This document shows, in pieces, positions 6,987 through 15,501 of a stretch of 23,935 nucleotides of DNA. Below the pieces are notes generated by a model. The model was not told the origin of the DNA. It made no database searches and saw only the letters and a program-made list of their open reading frames with translations. Made by a program: the position numbers and the translations under genes. Every line of letters starts with the position of its first letter. The stretch's first letter is position 1. The stretch is from Velamenicoccus sp964471325. GTDB taxonomy: Bacteria > Omnitrophota > Gorgyraeia > Velamenicoccales > Velamenicoccaceae. The stretch is from contig CAYYFL010000020.1 of assembly GCA_964471325.1 (NCBI GenBank), positions 1 through 23,935 on the forward strand. Direction: 5' to 3'.

Positions 6987-8270
6987 TTATTCCCGTATCT
7001 GTCCCGTGCCTCGTATCTCGTACTTATAGGTCGTCAGTTCCTCGAGGCCCATCGGCCCCCGGGCATGCAGACGGTCCGTCGAAATCCCGATCTCCGCCCC
7101 CAGGCCGAACTGGTAACCGTCCGTAAAACGGGTAGAGGCATTGACATAAACGCAGGCAGAATCCACGTCCTTCAAAAAAAGTTCTGCGTTCTCCTGATCC
7201 TGGGTGACGATGGCATCGGAATGGGAAGATCCGTAGCGGTTGATGTGGTCGATGGCCTCCCGCACATCTTTGACCACCTTGACCGAAAGGATCAGATCGA
7301 GATATTCGGCATACCAATCCGCTTCCGTCGCCCGGCCAATGCCGCGGACGATCTGGCGCGTCCGGCGGCACCCCCTGATTTCGACGCCTGCCTTCTGAAG
7401 CGCTCCGATCACGACAGGCAGAAAGCTCCCGGCGATATCCTGATGCACCAAAAGGGTCTCAACGGCATTGCATACGGCCGGACGCTGGACCTTGGCGTTC
7501 AAAACGATCTTTTGGGCCATGGCTGCATCGGCGCTCTTGTCCACAAAGATATGGCAGACACCCTTGTAATGCTTGATCACCGGGATTTTTGATTTGTCCC
7601 TGACCTCCCGAATAAGGGCTTCGCCGCCGCGGGGCATGACGAGATTGATCTGTTGGTCCATCTGCAAAAGCATATCCACAGCCCTGCGGTCCGTTGTCTT
7701 AACAAGATTAATCACATCCGCCGGGACCCCCTCGCGCTCGACAACCTTCTGCAGGACCCCAAAAATGGCCGCATTCGACCCGATTGCATCGCTGCCGCCC
7801 TTCAAAATCACGGCGTTTCCGGATTTAAAACACAACCCGATGCAATCCGATGTTACATTCGGCCGTGATTCGTAAATCACAAGAATAACGCCGATGGGAA
7901 CGCGGACCTTGGAAATCAACAGGCCGTTCGGCCGGCTCCAGGTCTTGATCTCTGCTCCAACGGGATCCTCAAGATTGGAAACCTCGCCCAAAGATTCCGC
8001 CATCTCGCAGACACGCTTCTCATTCAGCGTCAGACGCTCGAGGAAAGCCTTGGACAGACCTTTCTTGGCCGCGCGTGCAACGTCTTTTTTGTTGGCCTCA
8101 AGGATCACCTCCATCTGCTCCAGGAGCGCCGACCCCATCGCGCACAAGACTTCGTTCTTTTTCTTGGTACTCAAAGACGCAAGAACCCTCGAAGCCTCTC
8201 TGGCACGAAATGCCATTCTGGCCAGGTTCCTTTCAAGCGCCGGACTCTTTGTTTTTTGTGTTCTCTTCAT
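6987..8270 (-). CDS. proA: Gamma-glutamyl phosphate reductase
   Basis: Reduces gamma-glutamyl phosphate to glutamate-5-semialdehyde with NADPH in proline synthesis. The 427-residue protein belongs to the aldehyde dehydrogenase superfamily; the catalytic cysteine is C267 in VQRPAVCNA, and the YESRPNVTSD segment (133-142) is characteristic of ProA. Length matches the family (about 415-430). The ATG at 8270 comes 2 bp after the proB stop, so kinase and reductase are made from one message, as fits enzymes that hand over an unstable intermediate. Confidence 0.96.
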   Translation of the reverse strand: MKRTQKTKSPALERNLARMAFRAREASRVLASLSTKKKNEVLCAMGSALLEQMEVILEANKKDVARAAKKGLSKAFLERLTLNEKRVCEMAESLGEVSNLEDPVGAEIKTWSRPNGLLISKVRVPIGVILVIYESRPNVTSDCIGLCFKSGNAVILKGGSDAIGSNAAIFGVLQKVVEREGVPADVINLVKTTDRRAVDMLLQMDQQINLVMPRGGEALIREVRDKSKIPVIKHYKGVCHIFVDKSADAAMAQKIVLNAKVQRPAVCNAVETLLVHQDIAGSFLPVVIGALQKAGVEIRGCRRTRQIVRGIGRATEADWYAEYLDLILSVKVVKDVREAIDHINRYGSSHSDAIVTQDQENAELFLKDVDSACVYVNASTRFTDGYQFGLGAEIGISTDRLHARGPMGLEELTTYKYEIRGTGQIRE

Positions 8271-8272
8271 CG

Positions 8273-9364
8273 CTAATCCAGGATAGCAAGATCGTCCCTG
8301 TGGACAACCTCTTTTTTTGCTTTTTTTTGTTTAATCTCGTTCAATTCCGTCGAAGAAAAATTTACTTTCCCCCTGGCGAAACAAAACCCCTTAATGTCGC
8401 AGATATCGACCACATGACCGGCCCGGAAATCGCCTTCGACACCCTTGACGCCCGGCGCCAAAAGACTGCGTCCGCCGGTCGTCAAAGCCGTCTTAGCACC
8501 GTCATCAACAACGATCCTGCCTTTGACTTCAGCCTCGAAGCCGATCCAGTGCTTTTTGCTGCCGATGCATGCGCCAACGGAAAAAAGCGTACCGTCATGC
8601 TCTTGCGATGATGAAAAAGCGATCTTTAGAGAACTCTTGAGACCATTGGCCAAAAGCACGGGAACGCCGGCATTTGTCGCGATGCGCGCCGCAGCGATCT
8701 TGGTCGACATACCGCCGACGCATCCGATCTTATCGGTGCCGCAGGCCAGACGCTCGATATCGGGCGTGATCGCCGCGACCTCGGCCAAAAGGTCTTTGCC
8801 CGTCCCGCTTTTGGTATCGAAGCTCCCGAATAATCCGTCGATATCTGAAAGGATCAGAAGCCCGTCAGCCTCCACAGCTGCCGCGACCCTGGCTGAAAGC
8901 GTATCATTATCGCCGAATTTGATCTCTTCTGTCGAGATCGCATCGTTTTCATTGATGACCGGAATCACCCCATGATGCAAAAGGGTATTGATCGTGCTGC
9001 GGGCATTCAGATAACGCTGCCGATCATGGAAATCTTCCCGCGTGATCAGGATCTGCGCACACTTCAGGCCGTGTTTGGCAAACTCAGACGCGTAGGCCTG
9101 CATAAGAATATTCTGCCCGGCGGCAGCAGCGGCCTGGAGCTCGGCCAGCACGGTCGGGCGTTTCTTGAACCCCAAAACCGCCAGACCGCTCGCCACAGCC
9201 CCTGATGTCACAAGGATCACCTTGCGGCCGGCACCATAGCATCCGGCGATCAGGCGGACAAGCCGCTCCAGGTTCTCGGGAACGATGGCCGTCCGGCCTC
9301 CCGTCAGAAGGCTGGCGCCGATTTTAATGACGATCTTTTGAGAGGTGCTTGCTGATTTCTTCAA
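8273..9364 (-). CDS. proB: Glutamate 5-kinase
   Basis: Phosphorylates glutamate at the gamma-carboxyl, the first and feedback-controlled step of proline synthesis. The 363-residue protein has the amino-acid-kinase fold (about 1-255) with KIGASLL near the N-terminus, VTSGAVASGL and the DNDTLSARVA segment. A C-terminal PUA domain (about 275-355) gives the full-length, feedback-regulated architecture. The start is a TTG at 9364 with AAAGGAG four bases upstream. This places the first 41 bp inside the 3' end of obgE, so translation is probably coupled to obgE. No better start lies before the conserved KIVIKIG segment. Confidence 0.95.
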   Translation of the reverse strand: MKKSASTSQKIVIKIGASLLTGGRTAIVPENLERLVRLIAGCYGAGRKVILVTSGAVASGLAVLGFKKRPTVLAELQAAAAAGQNILMQAYASEFAKHGLKCAQILITREDFHDRQRYLNARSTINTLLHHGVIPVINENDAISTEEIKFGDNDTLSARVAAAVEADGLLILSDIDGLFGSFDTKSGTGKDLLAEVAAITPDIERLACGTDKIGCVGGMSTKIAAARIATNAGVPVLLANGLKSSLKIAFSSSQEHDGTLFSVGACIGSKKHWIGFEAEVKGRIVVDDGAKTALTTGGRSLLAPGVKGVEGDFRAGHVVDICDIKGFCFARGKVNFSSTELNEIKQKKAKKEVVHRDDLAILD

Positions 9365-10298
9365 GGAGCTCCTTTAAACCCTCGCCCCGCAGGGCGGAAA
9401 CAGCCATGATCTTCTTGCGGTAACGGGCCCGAAAGGCCTTCAGATGCGCCGGGGCCGCCTCAAGGTCCATCTTGTTGGCAACGATGATCTGTTTCTTTCC
9501 GGCGAGTTCCCCGGAAAATGCATCCAGTTCTTCATTGATGACGCGAAAATCATCCCAAGGATCGCGACCATCCACGCCCGCCATGTCGATCAGGTGGACG
9601 AGGATCTTTGTCCTCTCCACATGCTTCAAAAACTTATCGCCTAGCCCCTTGCCCTTATGAGCCCCCTCGATCAAACCCGGAATGTCCGCCACGATAACGT
9701 CATCATCACGATCTTCAAACTTCACCACACCCAGCGTCGGGGCTTTGGTGGTAAAAGGATAGCTCGCGATCTTGGGGGTGGCGTTCGAAATCTTCGATAT
9801 CAACGTCGATTTGCCGGCGTTAGGGAAACCAACGATGCCCACATCGGCGATCAATTTCAGGTCGAAGCCGATGTTTTTTTCTTCGCCGGACTCCCCGGTC
9901 TCGGCATCATGCCGGCGGCTGTTGCCCCGGCCTCCGCGCCCTCCACGGGCGACGACAACCTCGGTGCCGTCCTGGTCCATATCACGGATCAGGCAATCCG
10001 TATCCAAATCCGTGACGACGGTCCCTACCGGCACGCGGACGAGACAATCGCCCCCCCTGGCGCCGGCCTTGTCGTTGCTCGATCCGTGTTTACCGTTATG
10101 AGCCTTGAAATGCCGCTGATATTGAAAGTCTAACAGCGTATAGATGCCTTTGTCGGCCCTCAAAACCACATCGCCGCCATCGCCGCCATCGCCGCCGTTG
10201 GGCTTGCCATGCTCAACCCTTGTATCCCGGAAATAACTCTGGCAGCCGTTTCCGCCGTCGCCGGCCCTGACATGGATCTTGGCTGTATCAATAAACAT
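9324..10298 (-). CDS. obgE: GTPase Obg (ribosome assembly, stress-linked)
   Basis: Essential GTPase associated with the 50S subunit. The 324 residues consist of the glycine-rich Obg fold (about 1-155, with the GGDGGDGGDVV run) and the G domain with P-loop GFPNAGKST (157-165), DIPGLIEGAH as G3 and NKMD as G4. The extra C-terminal OCT domain of longer Obg proteins is absent; shorter forms of this kind are common. It follows rplU after 41 nt without the usual rpmA, and its 3' end overlaps the TTG start of proB. Confidence 0.96.
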   Translation of the reverse strand: MFIDTAKIHVRAGDGGNGCQSYFRDTRVEHGKPNGGDGGDGGDVVLRADKGIYTLLDFQYQRHFKAHNGKHGSSNDKAGARGGDCLVRVPVGTVVTDLDTDCLIRDMDQDGTEVVVARGGRGGRGNSRRHDAETGESGEEKNIGFDLKLIADVGIVGFPNAGKSTLISKISNATPKIASYPFTTKAPTLGVVKFEDRDDDVIVADIPGLIEGAHKGKGLGDKFLKHVERTKILVHLIDMAGVDGRDPWDDFRVINEELDAFSGELAGKKQIIVANKMDLEAAPAHLKAFRARYRKKIMAVSALRGEGLKELLEEISKHLSKDRH

Positions 10299-10315
10299 GG
10301 AATAATACCCTGCCG

Positions 10316-10330
10316 GCAGCCTTGGGCTGC
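10316..10330. repeat. Small hairpin in the rplU-obgE gap
   Basis: GCAGCC (10316-10321) and GGCTGC (10325-10330) form a perfect 6-bp stem with a 3-nt loop in the 41-nt space between the rplU stop and the obgE ATG. No T-run follows. This gap is where rpmA usually lies, and it is far too short to hold it. Confidence 0.5.
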
Positions 10331-10339
10331 ATGCGTCGA

Positions 10340-10648
10340 TCAGGAAGCGGAGATATCCTTGATCTTTACCTTCGTCAAGTCCTGTCTGTGGCCGTGCAGG
10401 CGGCGCGAGCTCTTGCGGCGCCTGTACTTGAAAGAAATAAGCTTGGGCCCGCGGATGCCGCCCAGAACGTCAGCCGTCACCTTGGCCCCCTTGAGATACG
10501 GCTGCCCGACGGCCACCTTCTCGCCGTCGCAGATCAAAAGCACCTCATGGAAGGTCACATCCTTCTTGTTATCGATGCGCTCGACCGCCAGCACATCGCC
10601 TGCGCTCACCTTATACTGCTTGCCGCCTGTCTGTATCACTGCGTACAT
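10340..10648 (-). CDS. rplU: 50S ribosomal protein L21
   Basis: Structural protein of the large subunit that binds 23S rRNA. The 102-residue length is typical. The N-terminus MYAVIQTGGKQYKV and the C-terminal signature FKYRRRKSSRRLHGHRQ are diagnostic. The ATG at 10648 has AAGGAG six bases upstream. Its usual partner L27 (rpmA) does not follow. A promoter and a leader of about 135 nt with heptamer repeats precede it, and rng lies further upstream on the same strand. Confidence 0.97.
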   Translation of the reverse strand: MYAVIQTGGKQYKVSAGDVLAVERIDNKKDVTFHEVLLICDGEKVAVGQPYLKGAKVTADVLGGIRGPKLISFKYRRRKSSRRLHGHRQDLTKVKIKDISAS

Positions 10649-10665
10649 AACCCGCTCCTTTTAAG

Positions 10666-10700
10666 TAGTCAGTAGTTAGTAGATAGTAGTCAGTAATAAA
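10666..10700. repeat. Heptamer tandem repeat in the rplU leader
   Basis: Successive 7-nt units TAGTCAG, TAGTTAG, TAGATAG, TAGTCAG and a degenerate TAATAAA run from 10666 to 10700. The array begins 18 nt upstream of the rplU start codon and lies in its transcribed leader, just before the AAGGAG ribosome-binding site. Function unknown; simple 7-nt periodicity suggests slippage or a regulatory spacer. Confidence 0.75.
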
Positions 10701-10788
10701 ATTATGACTACCGGTTTGACAGAAGTTCAATATCTCCAAGAGCTTTTGTTGTGAAAAATGGCTTCAAAGCAAGCTCTGAAAGAGGAGT

Positions 10789-10818
10789 AATATAACATAT
10801 CCAGGGCAGATTCGTCAA
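10789..10818 (-). promoter_or_regulatory. Promoter for rplU and the downstream operon
   Basis: On the minus strand a -35 TTGACG (10813-10818) and a -10 TATATT (10789-10794) are separated by 18 nt. Transcription would begin near 10782, leaving a 5' leader of about 135 nt. It lies in the 270-nt gap after rng, in which no gene is visible. It would drive rplU-obgE-proB-proA and possibly beyond. Confidence 0.65.
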
Positions 10819-10918
10819 TATTTTACTTGAAAGCACGGATGGCCGCCAATATGCCCCAGCGCTTCATGACTGGTGCGGGATTTCGCCGACGCCGAAGGAA
10901 AACAAGCCGCCGACGCTT

Positions 10919-12397
10919 CTAGCTGATCAGCACCTTTTCAATATGAAAATCTGTGTTGGCTTTAACGTCAGCCCTCACCCCGAAACGGCGGCAGAGACTG
11001 CGCAGGGCCTGGAAATTCTCGTTATTAAGGCTCGCCGCGACATCCGGATGGACCTCGATTGTGGCCTTCCTGGTCTTGCTCTTCAAAATATGCGTCTTGA
11101 GTTCCCTTAAGGCTGTCAACGCGATAGAAAACGCAGACTTGACCTTCCCCTTCCCCTGACAGTAAGGACAATCCTTATAAGAGATGCTCTCCAGTGTCCT
11201 GTGGGTACGCTCGCGTGTCATCTGGACCAGCCCGAGTTTGGAAATCCCGAGCACATCGGTCTTGGCGCGGTCGCTGGACAAGGCGGACTTGAAAACGTTA
11301 ATCAGTTCACGCCGGTGCTTCTCTTCCATCATATCGATGAAATCGACGACGATGATGCCGCCGACATCGCGCAGCCTCAATTGCCGGGCAATCTCCCGGG
11401 CAGACTCGCAATTCACGGAAAACGCCATCTGTTCCTGCGAAATATTCTTCTTGCGGAATTTCCCGGAGTTAACGTCGATAACGGTCAGGCCTTCCGTCGG
11501 CTCGATGACGATATAGGCGCCGCTCTTGAGGAAAACCTTGATGGCATACAGTTTTTCAATCTCGCCCTCGATCCCCTTCTTTTCAAAGAGAGGCGTATTT
11601 TCCCTATAGAATTTGACGGCGTTGCTCAACCGCGCCATATACGACCGGACAAAACGCAAGACCCTCCTGAATTCATCCTTGGAATCCACCCAGATGGAAT
11701 CGATCTCTTCGTTGAAATAATCACGCAGCATCCGCAGGGCCAGGTCATAATCTTCATAGATCAAAAACGGGGCGTTACGCTTGTGGCCGGCCTTGTCGAT
11801 ACGGTCCCAGAGACGCAGCAACAGTTGGAAATCACGCTGGATCTCCTTGTCTGTGGCCCCCCAGGCGACCGTCCGCATGATAACACCCATATGTTCCGGG
11901 ACCTTCAGGCCGCCGAGGATCGCACGCAGGCGATGCCTTTCGGCGTCATCCGATATCTTTTTGGAGATGCCGAAATGACGCTCGAAAGGCATGAGCACGA
12001 GATACCGCCCCGGCAAACTGATGTGCGTCGTCAGCCGCGGCCCCTTGGTCCCAAAAGGCTCCTTGGTCACCTGGACAAGCAATTCCTGGCCTTCCTTGAG
12101 CTGGACGTGTTCCGGCCGCCTGCCGTTGCCGCCCTCTTTGAGGTCGATATCTTCCGTTTCCATGGCCATGGCCAGCGTATCGTTCAAATACAAAAAACCG
12201 TTCTTCTCCATGCCGACATTGACAAACGCCGCCCCGACGGAAGGAACGATCGTTTCCACGCGCCCTTTGTAGATATTCCCCAAGATCGTACGGTCCTGCG
12301 CGCGTTCCACGAAATAATTCTCCAGCTTTCCGTCTTCAAGGATGGCGACGCGCCTTTCCTGATGTTCAAAATTAATAAGTATTTCTTTCTTTTTCAC
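10919..12397 (-). CDS. rng: Ribonuclease G (RNase E/G family)
   Basis: Endoribonuclease acting on A/U-rich single-stranded RNA; RNase G matures the 16S 5' end and turns over mRNA. The 492 residues cover the catalytic half only. There is an N-terminal S1-like region (about 38-125), metal ligands D308 in DVNSGKF and D352 in VDFIDM, and the zinc-link CPYC (C410, C413). No long arginine/proline-rich scaffold follows, which favours RNase G over RNase E. The start is GTG at 12397 with TAGGAGG six bases upstream. The DUF2344 gene lies 33 bp upstream and rplU downstream, a conserved neighbourhood. Confidence 0.93.
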   Translation of the reverse strand: MKKKEILINFEHQERRVAILEDGKLENYFVERAQDRTILGNIYKGRVETIVPSVGAAFVNVGMEKNGFLYLNDTLAMAMETEDIDLKEGGNGRRPEHVQLKEGQELLVQVTKEPFGTKGPRLTTHISLPGRYLVLMPFERHFGISKKISDDAERHRLRAILGGLKVPEHMGVIMRTVAWGATDKEIQRDFQLLLRLWDRIDKAGHKRNAPFLIYEDYDLALRMLRDYFNEEIDSIWVDSKDEFRRVLRFVRSYMARLSNAVKFYRENTPLFEKKGIEGEIEKLYAIKVFLKSGAYIVIEPTEGLTVIDVNSGKFRKKNISQEQMAFSVNCESAREIARQLRLRDVGGIIVVDFIDMMEEKHRRELINVFKSALSSDRAKTDVLGISKLGLVQMTRERTHRTLESISYKDCPYCQGKGKVKSAFSIALTALRELKTHILKSKTRKATIEVHPDVAASLNNENFQALRSLCRRFGVRADVKANTDFHIEKVLIS

Positions 12398-12430
12398 CTG
12401 ATGCCTCCTAACAGTTCTGTATGAACCCCT

Positions 12431-12763
12431 CTAGAGAACATTGTTCTCTCGCGGGGTAAATGTAAGCCGCTGGATGACGATACCGGCCGGCAGTTCCTTC
12501 TGCCAGCTCTTGCGGATGTCGTTTTCATTGCGGCGTTCCTTAAGAACAATCTCCCCTGTCTCACAATCTGCCTCCACGCCCAACTTGACAGCACGGAAAA
12601 GCTTGATCTTCATGCGCGGGTGAAACCCTTCCGTCAGGACTACGGGAAGTTCCGCCCTGCGGGCTGCGCGGCTAAAGAGCCGCAGGAGATCCAAGTGCGA
12701 GATATAAATACTCGGCCCGCCCTTGGCAAAATCGAAACGATACGTATATTTCACCTGCCCCAT
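12431..12763 (-). CDS. Short DUF2344 (TIGR03936-like) protein, radical SAM-associated
   Basis: The 110 residues match the N-terminal half of the DUF2344 family: a beta-strand with GPSIYISHLDLLRLFSRAARRA, then TEGFHPRMKI and LGVEAD. Family members are usually about twice this length and often accompany a radical SAM protein next to rng. Here the protein stops at residue 110 after a segment resembling the LPxGI linker, and no radical SAM gene lies upstream; the pil operon terminator is there instead. It may be a naturally short form or a truncated remnant. The reading frame is intact and it is followed 33 bp later by rng. Molecular function of the family is unknown to me. Confidence 0.75.
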   Translation of the reverse strand: MGQVKYTYRFDFAKGGPSIYISHLDLLRLFSRAARRAELPVVLTEGFHPRMKIKLFRAVKLGVEADCETGEIVLKERRNENDIRKSWQKELPAGIVIQRLTFTPRENNVL

Positions 12764-12805
12764 ATGCCTGCCGTGCGTTCCTCAAGTTCTTCGGGTCCCG
12801 CAAAG

Positions 12806-12841
12806 ACAAAACCCCGCACGCCTCCTGTCCATATGCGGGGT
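12806..12841 (-). terminator. Intrinsic terminator of the pilMNOPQ operon
   Basis: On the minus strand ACCCCGCA (12834-12841) pairs with TGCGGGGT (12811-12818) across a 15-nt loop and runs into TTTTG (12810-12806). It lies 41 nt after the pilQ stop and 43 nt before the DUF2344 start, so it separates the pilus operon from the DUF2344-rng pair. No clear promoter is visible in the short space that follows. Confidence 0.75.
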
Positions 12842-12881
12842 CTCCCTCTTTTAATCGGATCCTTGATGAAAAACCGGCGGA

Positions 12882-14477
12882 CTACTTCTGGTTGACTTGC
12901 TTAAACCCCAGACTCCGTTCCAATGTCGCCAGTTCATCACCCGTCAATTCCCTGTCGTCAACGATATGGGCTGTGATAAAAATCAAAAGCTCGATCTTCT
13001 GCGTGTCGACAGTCGTTCTTTCAAAAAGTTTTCCGACAAAAGGGATTTTCCTCAAAAAAGGAACCCCCTGCACACTCTCTTCTTTTTGGTCCTTGATCAA
13101 ACCGCCGATGACAACCGTCTCGCCCGATTTCATCAGCAGCTGGGTCTGCGCTTCACGGGTCGTGATGCGAGGATATCTGTTCTCGATCAACGTCCCTTCG
13201 TCCGTGACCGCCGGATGGACGATCATGTTGATATAATCCCGGTCTTTGCCCGAAACCTGGGGGATCACATTGAGTTGGATCCCGATGTCCTTATAGGACT
13301 CCAGCGACACATCGACCGTCGTGGATGTGTCCGAACTCTTGGTCGTCGCGACGATGGGGAACTGTTCACCCACGAGGATCGTCGCTTCCTGGTTATCAAG
13401 AGTAAGGATGCTGGGGGCTGAGAGGATATTGGCCGCCACATTTTCCTCCAGCGCATGGATCGTGACCTCGAACTCCGAACCGCTGAGTTTTTGGAACACA
13501 AAATTCATGCCGGTATTGGCCGTCGTGATCGCTGTCGCCTGAGGAGCAAAGGCCGCCGGCGTGACACCGACGCCGCCGAAGGAATGGCCGCCCGCCTTAA
13601 GGCTCTGGGTGATGGAATCGGTCGTCACCGTCGTGCTGGATGACGATCCTGCGCCGCCCGTCGCAAAATCAACACCGATGTCCCTGAGTTTATCAAGGCT
13701 CACCTCGACGATACGCGTCTCGATCAAAACCAGCTTGGGCTTGACATCGATGGATTTCAAAACCTCCTTGATGCGCTCCAAGACCGGGGGAATGTCTGAA
13801 ATGATCAACGTTTTTGAACGGCTGGTCGTAGAGACTGCCCGGCTCCTCTTTTCGGAAAATGCGCCGCCGAACCCCCAACCTGCCTGCCCCGTGATTTCCA
13901 GGTTTGTGATCTTGCCCCGCGGCGACAATTGCGGCTCGATGGCCTTCTGCGCGTCAATGGCATCGATATACTGCAGGACAACAACCTCTGTCGCAACCGG
14001 CTGGACTTGCGCCAGGTCCTGCTCCATCTTGCGCTGGGCCGTCAGCTTTTCCAAGGGAGCCACCATGATGATGTTTTCCTGCTTGTCATACGCATACCCG
14101 TAGGTCTTCAAGATAACATCCAGGGCTTTTTCCCATGGGACATCGGTGATGCGCACATTCACCGTTCCCGTCACCTCGGGGCTCGCAACGATATTCACCC
14201 CGCTCTTGTATGAAATGACCTTCAAGACATCGCGGATATTGGCTTCTTTAAAATCCAGCGTGATCAGGTCGGTCTTGACCTGTTCTTCCTCCGGGGGTGT
14301 CGCGATCATCTCGATCGACGGGGCCGCCGCGGCGGACGCAGCCCCTTGAATCGCAGCCTCCTGGTTGCCGGTCGTCTCCTCGTTCATCGCCCCCGGCTCC
14401 TGTGCAATACCGATGGTGCCGATCGCAAAAACAAAAAGAACGCCCAGAAACATCCGGCAGAATCTCGGCCCTCTCAT
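12882..14477 (-). CDS. pilQ: Type IV pilus secretin PilQ
   Basis: Outer-membrane channel through which the pilus fibre exits. The 531 residues begin with a signal peptide (about 1-25, ending near GIAQ), then an Ala/Glu-rich linker. An STN/N0 domain is at about 70-140 (EANIRDVLKVISYKSGVNIV). An N1 region is at about 165-265. The C-terminal secretin domain is at about 330-515, with LSAPSILTLDNQEA and VVIGGLIK. No AMIN peptidoglycan-binding domains precede STN, unlike proteobacterial PilQ, so the protein is shorter than usual. The ATG follows the pilP stop directly (TAAATG) with GGGAGG five bases upstream. It is the last gene of the operon. Confidence 0.92.
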   Translation of the reverse strand: MRGPRFCRMFLGVLFVFAIGTIGIAQEPGAMNEETTGNQEAAIQGAASAAAAPSIEMIATPPEEEQVKTDLITLDFKEANIRDVLKVISYKSGVNIVASPEVTGTVNVRITDVPWEKALDVILKTYGYAYDKQENIIMVAPLEKLTAQRKMEQDLAQVQPVATEVVVLQYIDAIDAQKAIEPQLSPRGKITNLEITGQAGWGFGGAFSEKRSRAVSTTSRSKTLIISDIPPVLERIKEVLKSIDVKPKLVLIETRIVEVSLDKLRDIGVDFATGGAGSSSSTTVTTDSITQSLKAGGHSFGGVGVTPAAFAPQATAITTANTGMNFVFQKLSGSEFEVTIHALEENVAANILSAPSILTLDNQEATILVGEQFPIVATTKSSDTSTTVDVSLESYKDIGIQLNVIPQVSGKDRDYINMIVHPAVTDEGTLIENRYPRITTREAQTQLLMKSGETVVIGGLIKDQKEESVQGVPFLRKIPFVGKLFERTTVDTQKIELLIFITAHIVDDRELTGDELATLERSLGFKQVNQK

Positions 14478-14849
14478 TTATTCCTCCCTTCTCAATTCAA
14501 TCTCAATCTTCTGGTTGTCTTTGATCACGACAACCTTGGCCGGCTCTATCTTGCTGACAACGGCACCATTGATGCCCTCTCCAACCTTCAGGAGCTCCCC
14601 GTTAATGATAGCCATCGAATTACCGCTGGGGTCATACATGATGCCCTCCAGCCGGATCGCCGCATTCTCCTCTTCCTCCAGATTGATGAGGTACCCTGCC
14701 GGCGACACCAAGGGGACAAAAGGATCGCGCTTGCCCTCGGGCGTATAAATATATTTCTGCTCCTGCGCCGCGAGATGGCATTCAGACACCGCCACGGCAA
14801 CCGCGGCAAGTACCCCCGCCACCCCGCAGAACAAACGCCAATGTTTCAT
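14478..14849 (-). CDS. pilP: Type IV pilus assembly protein PilP-like
   Basis: Periplasmic connector between the inner-membrane PilN/PilO pair and the PilQ secretin. The 123-residue protein has an N-terminal hydrophobic segment (about 7-22), then RDPFVPL (41-47), the signature of PilP. The C-terminal beta domain includes LEGIMYDPSGNSMAIINGE. PilP is usually a lipoprotein; C24 is present but the residues before it (VSE) are a poor lipobox, so lipid anchoring is uncertain. It is shorter than typical PilP (about 170 residues). Three bases separate it from pilO and none from pilQ, so position supports the call. Confidence 0.82.
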   Translation of the reverse strand: MKHWRLFCGVAGVLAAVAVAVSECHLAAQEQKYIYTPEGKRDPFVPLVSPAGYLINLEEEENAAIRLEGIMYDPSGNSMAIINGELLKVGEGINGAVVSKIEPAKVVVIKDNQKIEIELRREE

Positions 14850-14852
14850 ATT

Positions 14853-15464
14853 CTAACCCTTATTCACGACAACTTCAATAACCATTGTGATCACGTGGTG
14901 CATGTAATCCCTGTCATCCGTCCGGATCTCCAGGGAACTGATGTCAAAAAAATTCGCCGCATTTTCCAAGAAAGCGATGAAGCGGCCAAGCTGATGGAAG
15001 CCGGCCGTGGCCGAAAGGGCAATTTTCTCGCGGAAGATCTTCGTTTCGCCTTTACCAACGGTAGGGATCACCACGGTGTTCGTCAAGCTCTGCACCTCGG
15101 GGATAGGCTTGATCCTGGTCAGCTTCACGCTGCTGACGTCGGCATACTTGGACACCGTTTCCAAAAGCGCCGGGACATTCTCTTCCGGAGGGATCTGTTT
15201 TTCAAGCGCGGCCTCTTCCGACTTCAAAGTCTCCAGCCGCGTCTTATATGTCCCCCCGAACTTCACGTCAAGCACATCGTTCTTGTATTCGTTCCTCAGC
15301 GTCCGCGCCTCGGAAAAAAGCCGCACCACCTGCGACAATTGGCCGCGCAGCAGAAAAGCCGCATCAAGAAGAAACACGCAAGCGGCGATCGCCATGATCG
15401 CCCTGGGATTGTGTTTCAGATTCCTGAAGAACGCAAACAACTCTTCGTTCGAAGGCGTTTTCAT
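14853..15464 (-). CDS. pilO: Type IV pilus inner-membrane protein PilO-like
   Basis: Forms the inner-membrane alignment complex with PilN. The 203 residues have a short cytoplasmic N-terminus, one transmembrane segment (about 22-40), a charged coiled-coil region (about 45-95) and a C-terminal ferredoxin-like domain, the PilO layout. Primary sequence similarity is weak in this family, so the assignment relies on topology and on its place between pilN and pilP. The ATG at 15464 has GGAGAGAA upstream. The 37-nt gap from pilN shows nothing notable. Confidence 0.82.
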   Translation of the reverse strand: MKTPSNEELFAFFRNLKHNPRAIMAIAACVFLLDAAFLLRGQLSQVVRLFSEARTLRNEYKNDVLDVKFGGTYKTRLETLKSEEAALEKQIPPEENVPALLETVSKYADVSSVKLTRIKPIPEVQSLTNTVVIPTVGKGETKIFREKIALSATAGFHQLGRFIAFLENAANFFDISSLEIRTDDRDYMHHVITMVIEVVVNKG

Positions 15465-15501
15465 TTCTCTCCGACTCCGCCCTCTCCAGGGCAGGAACCT
15501 T

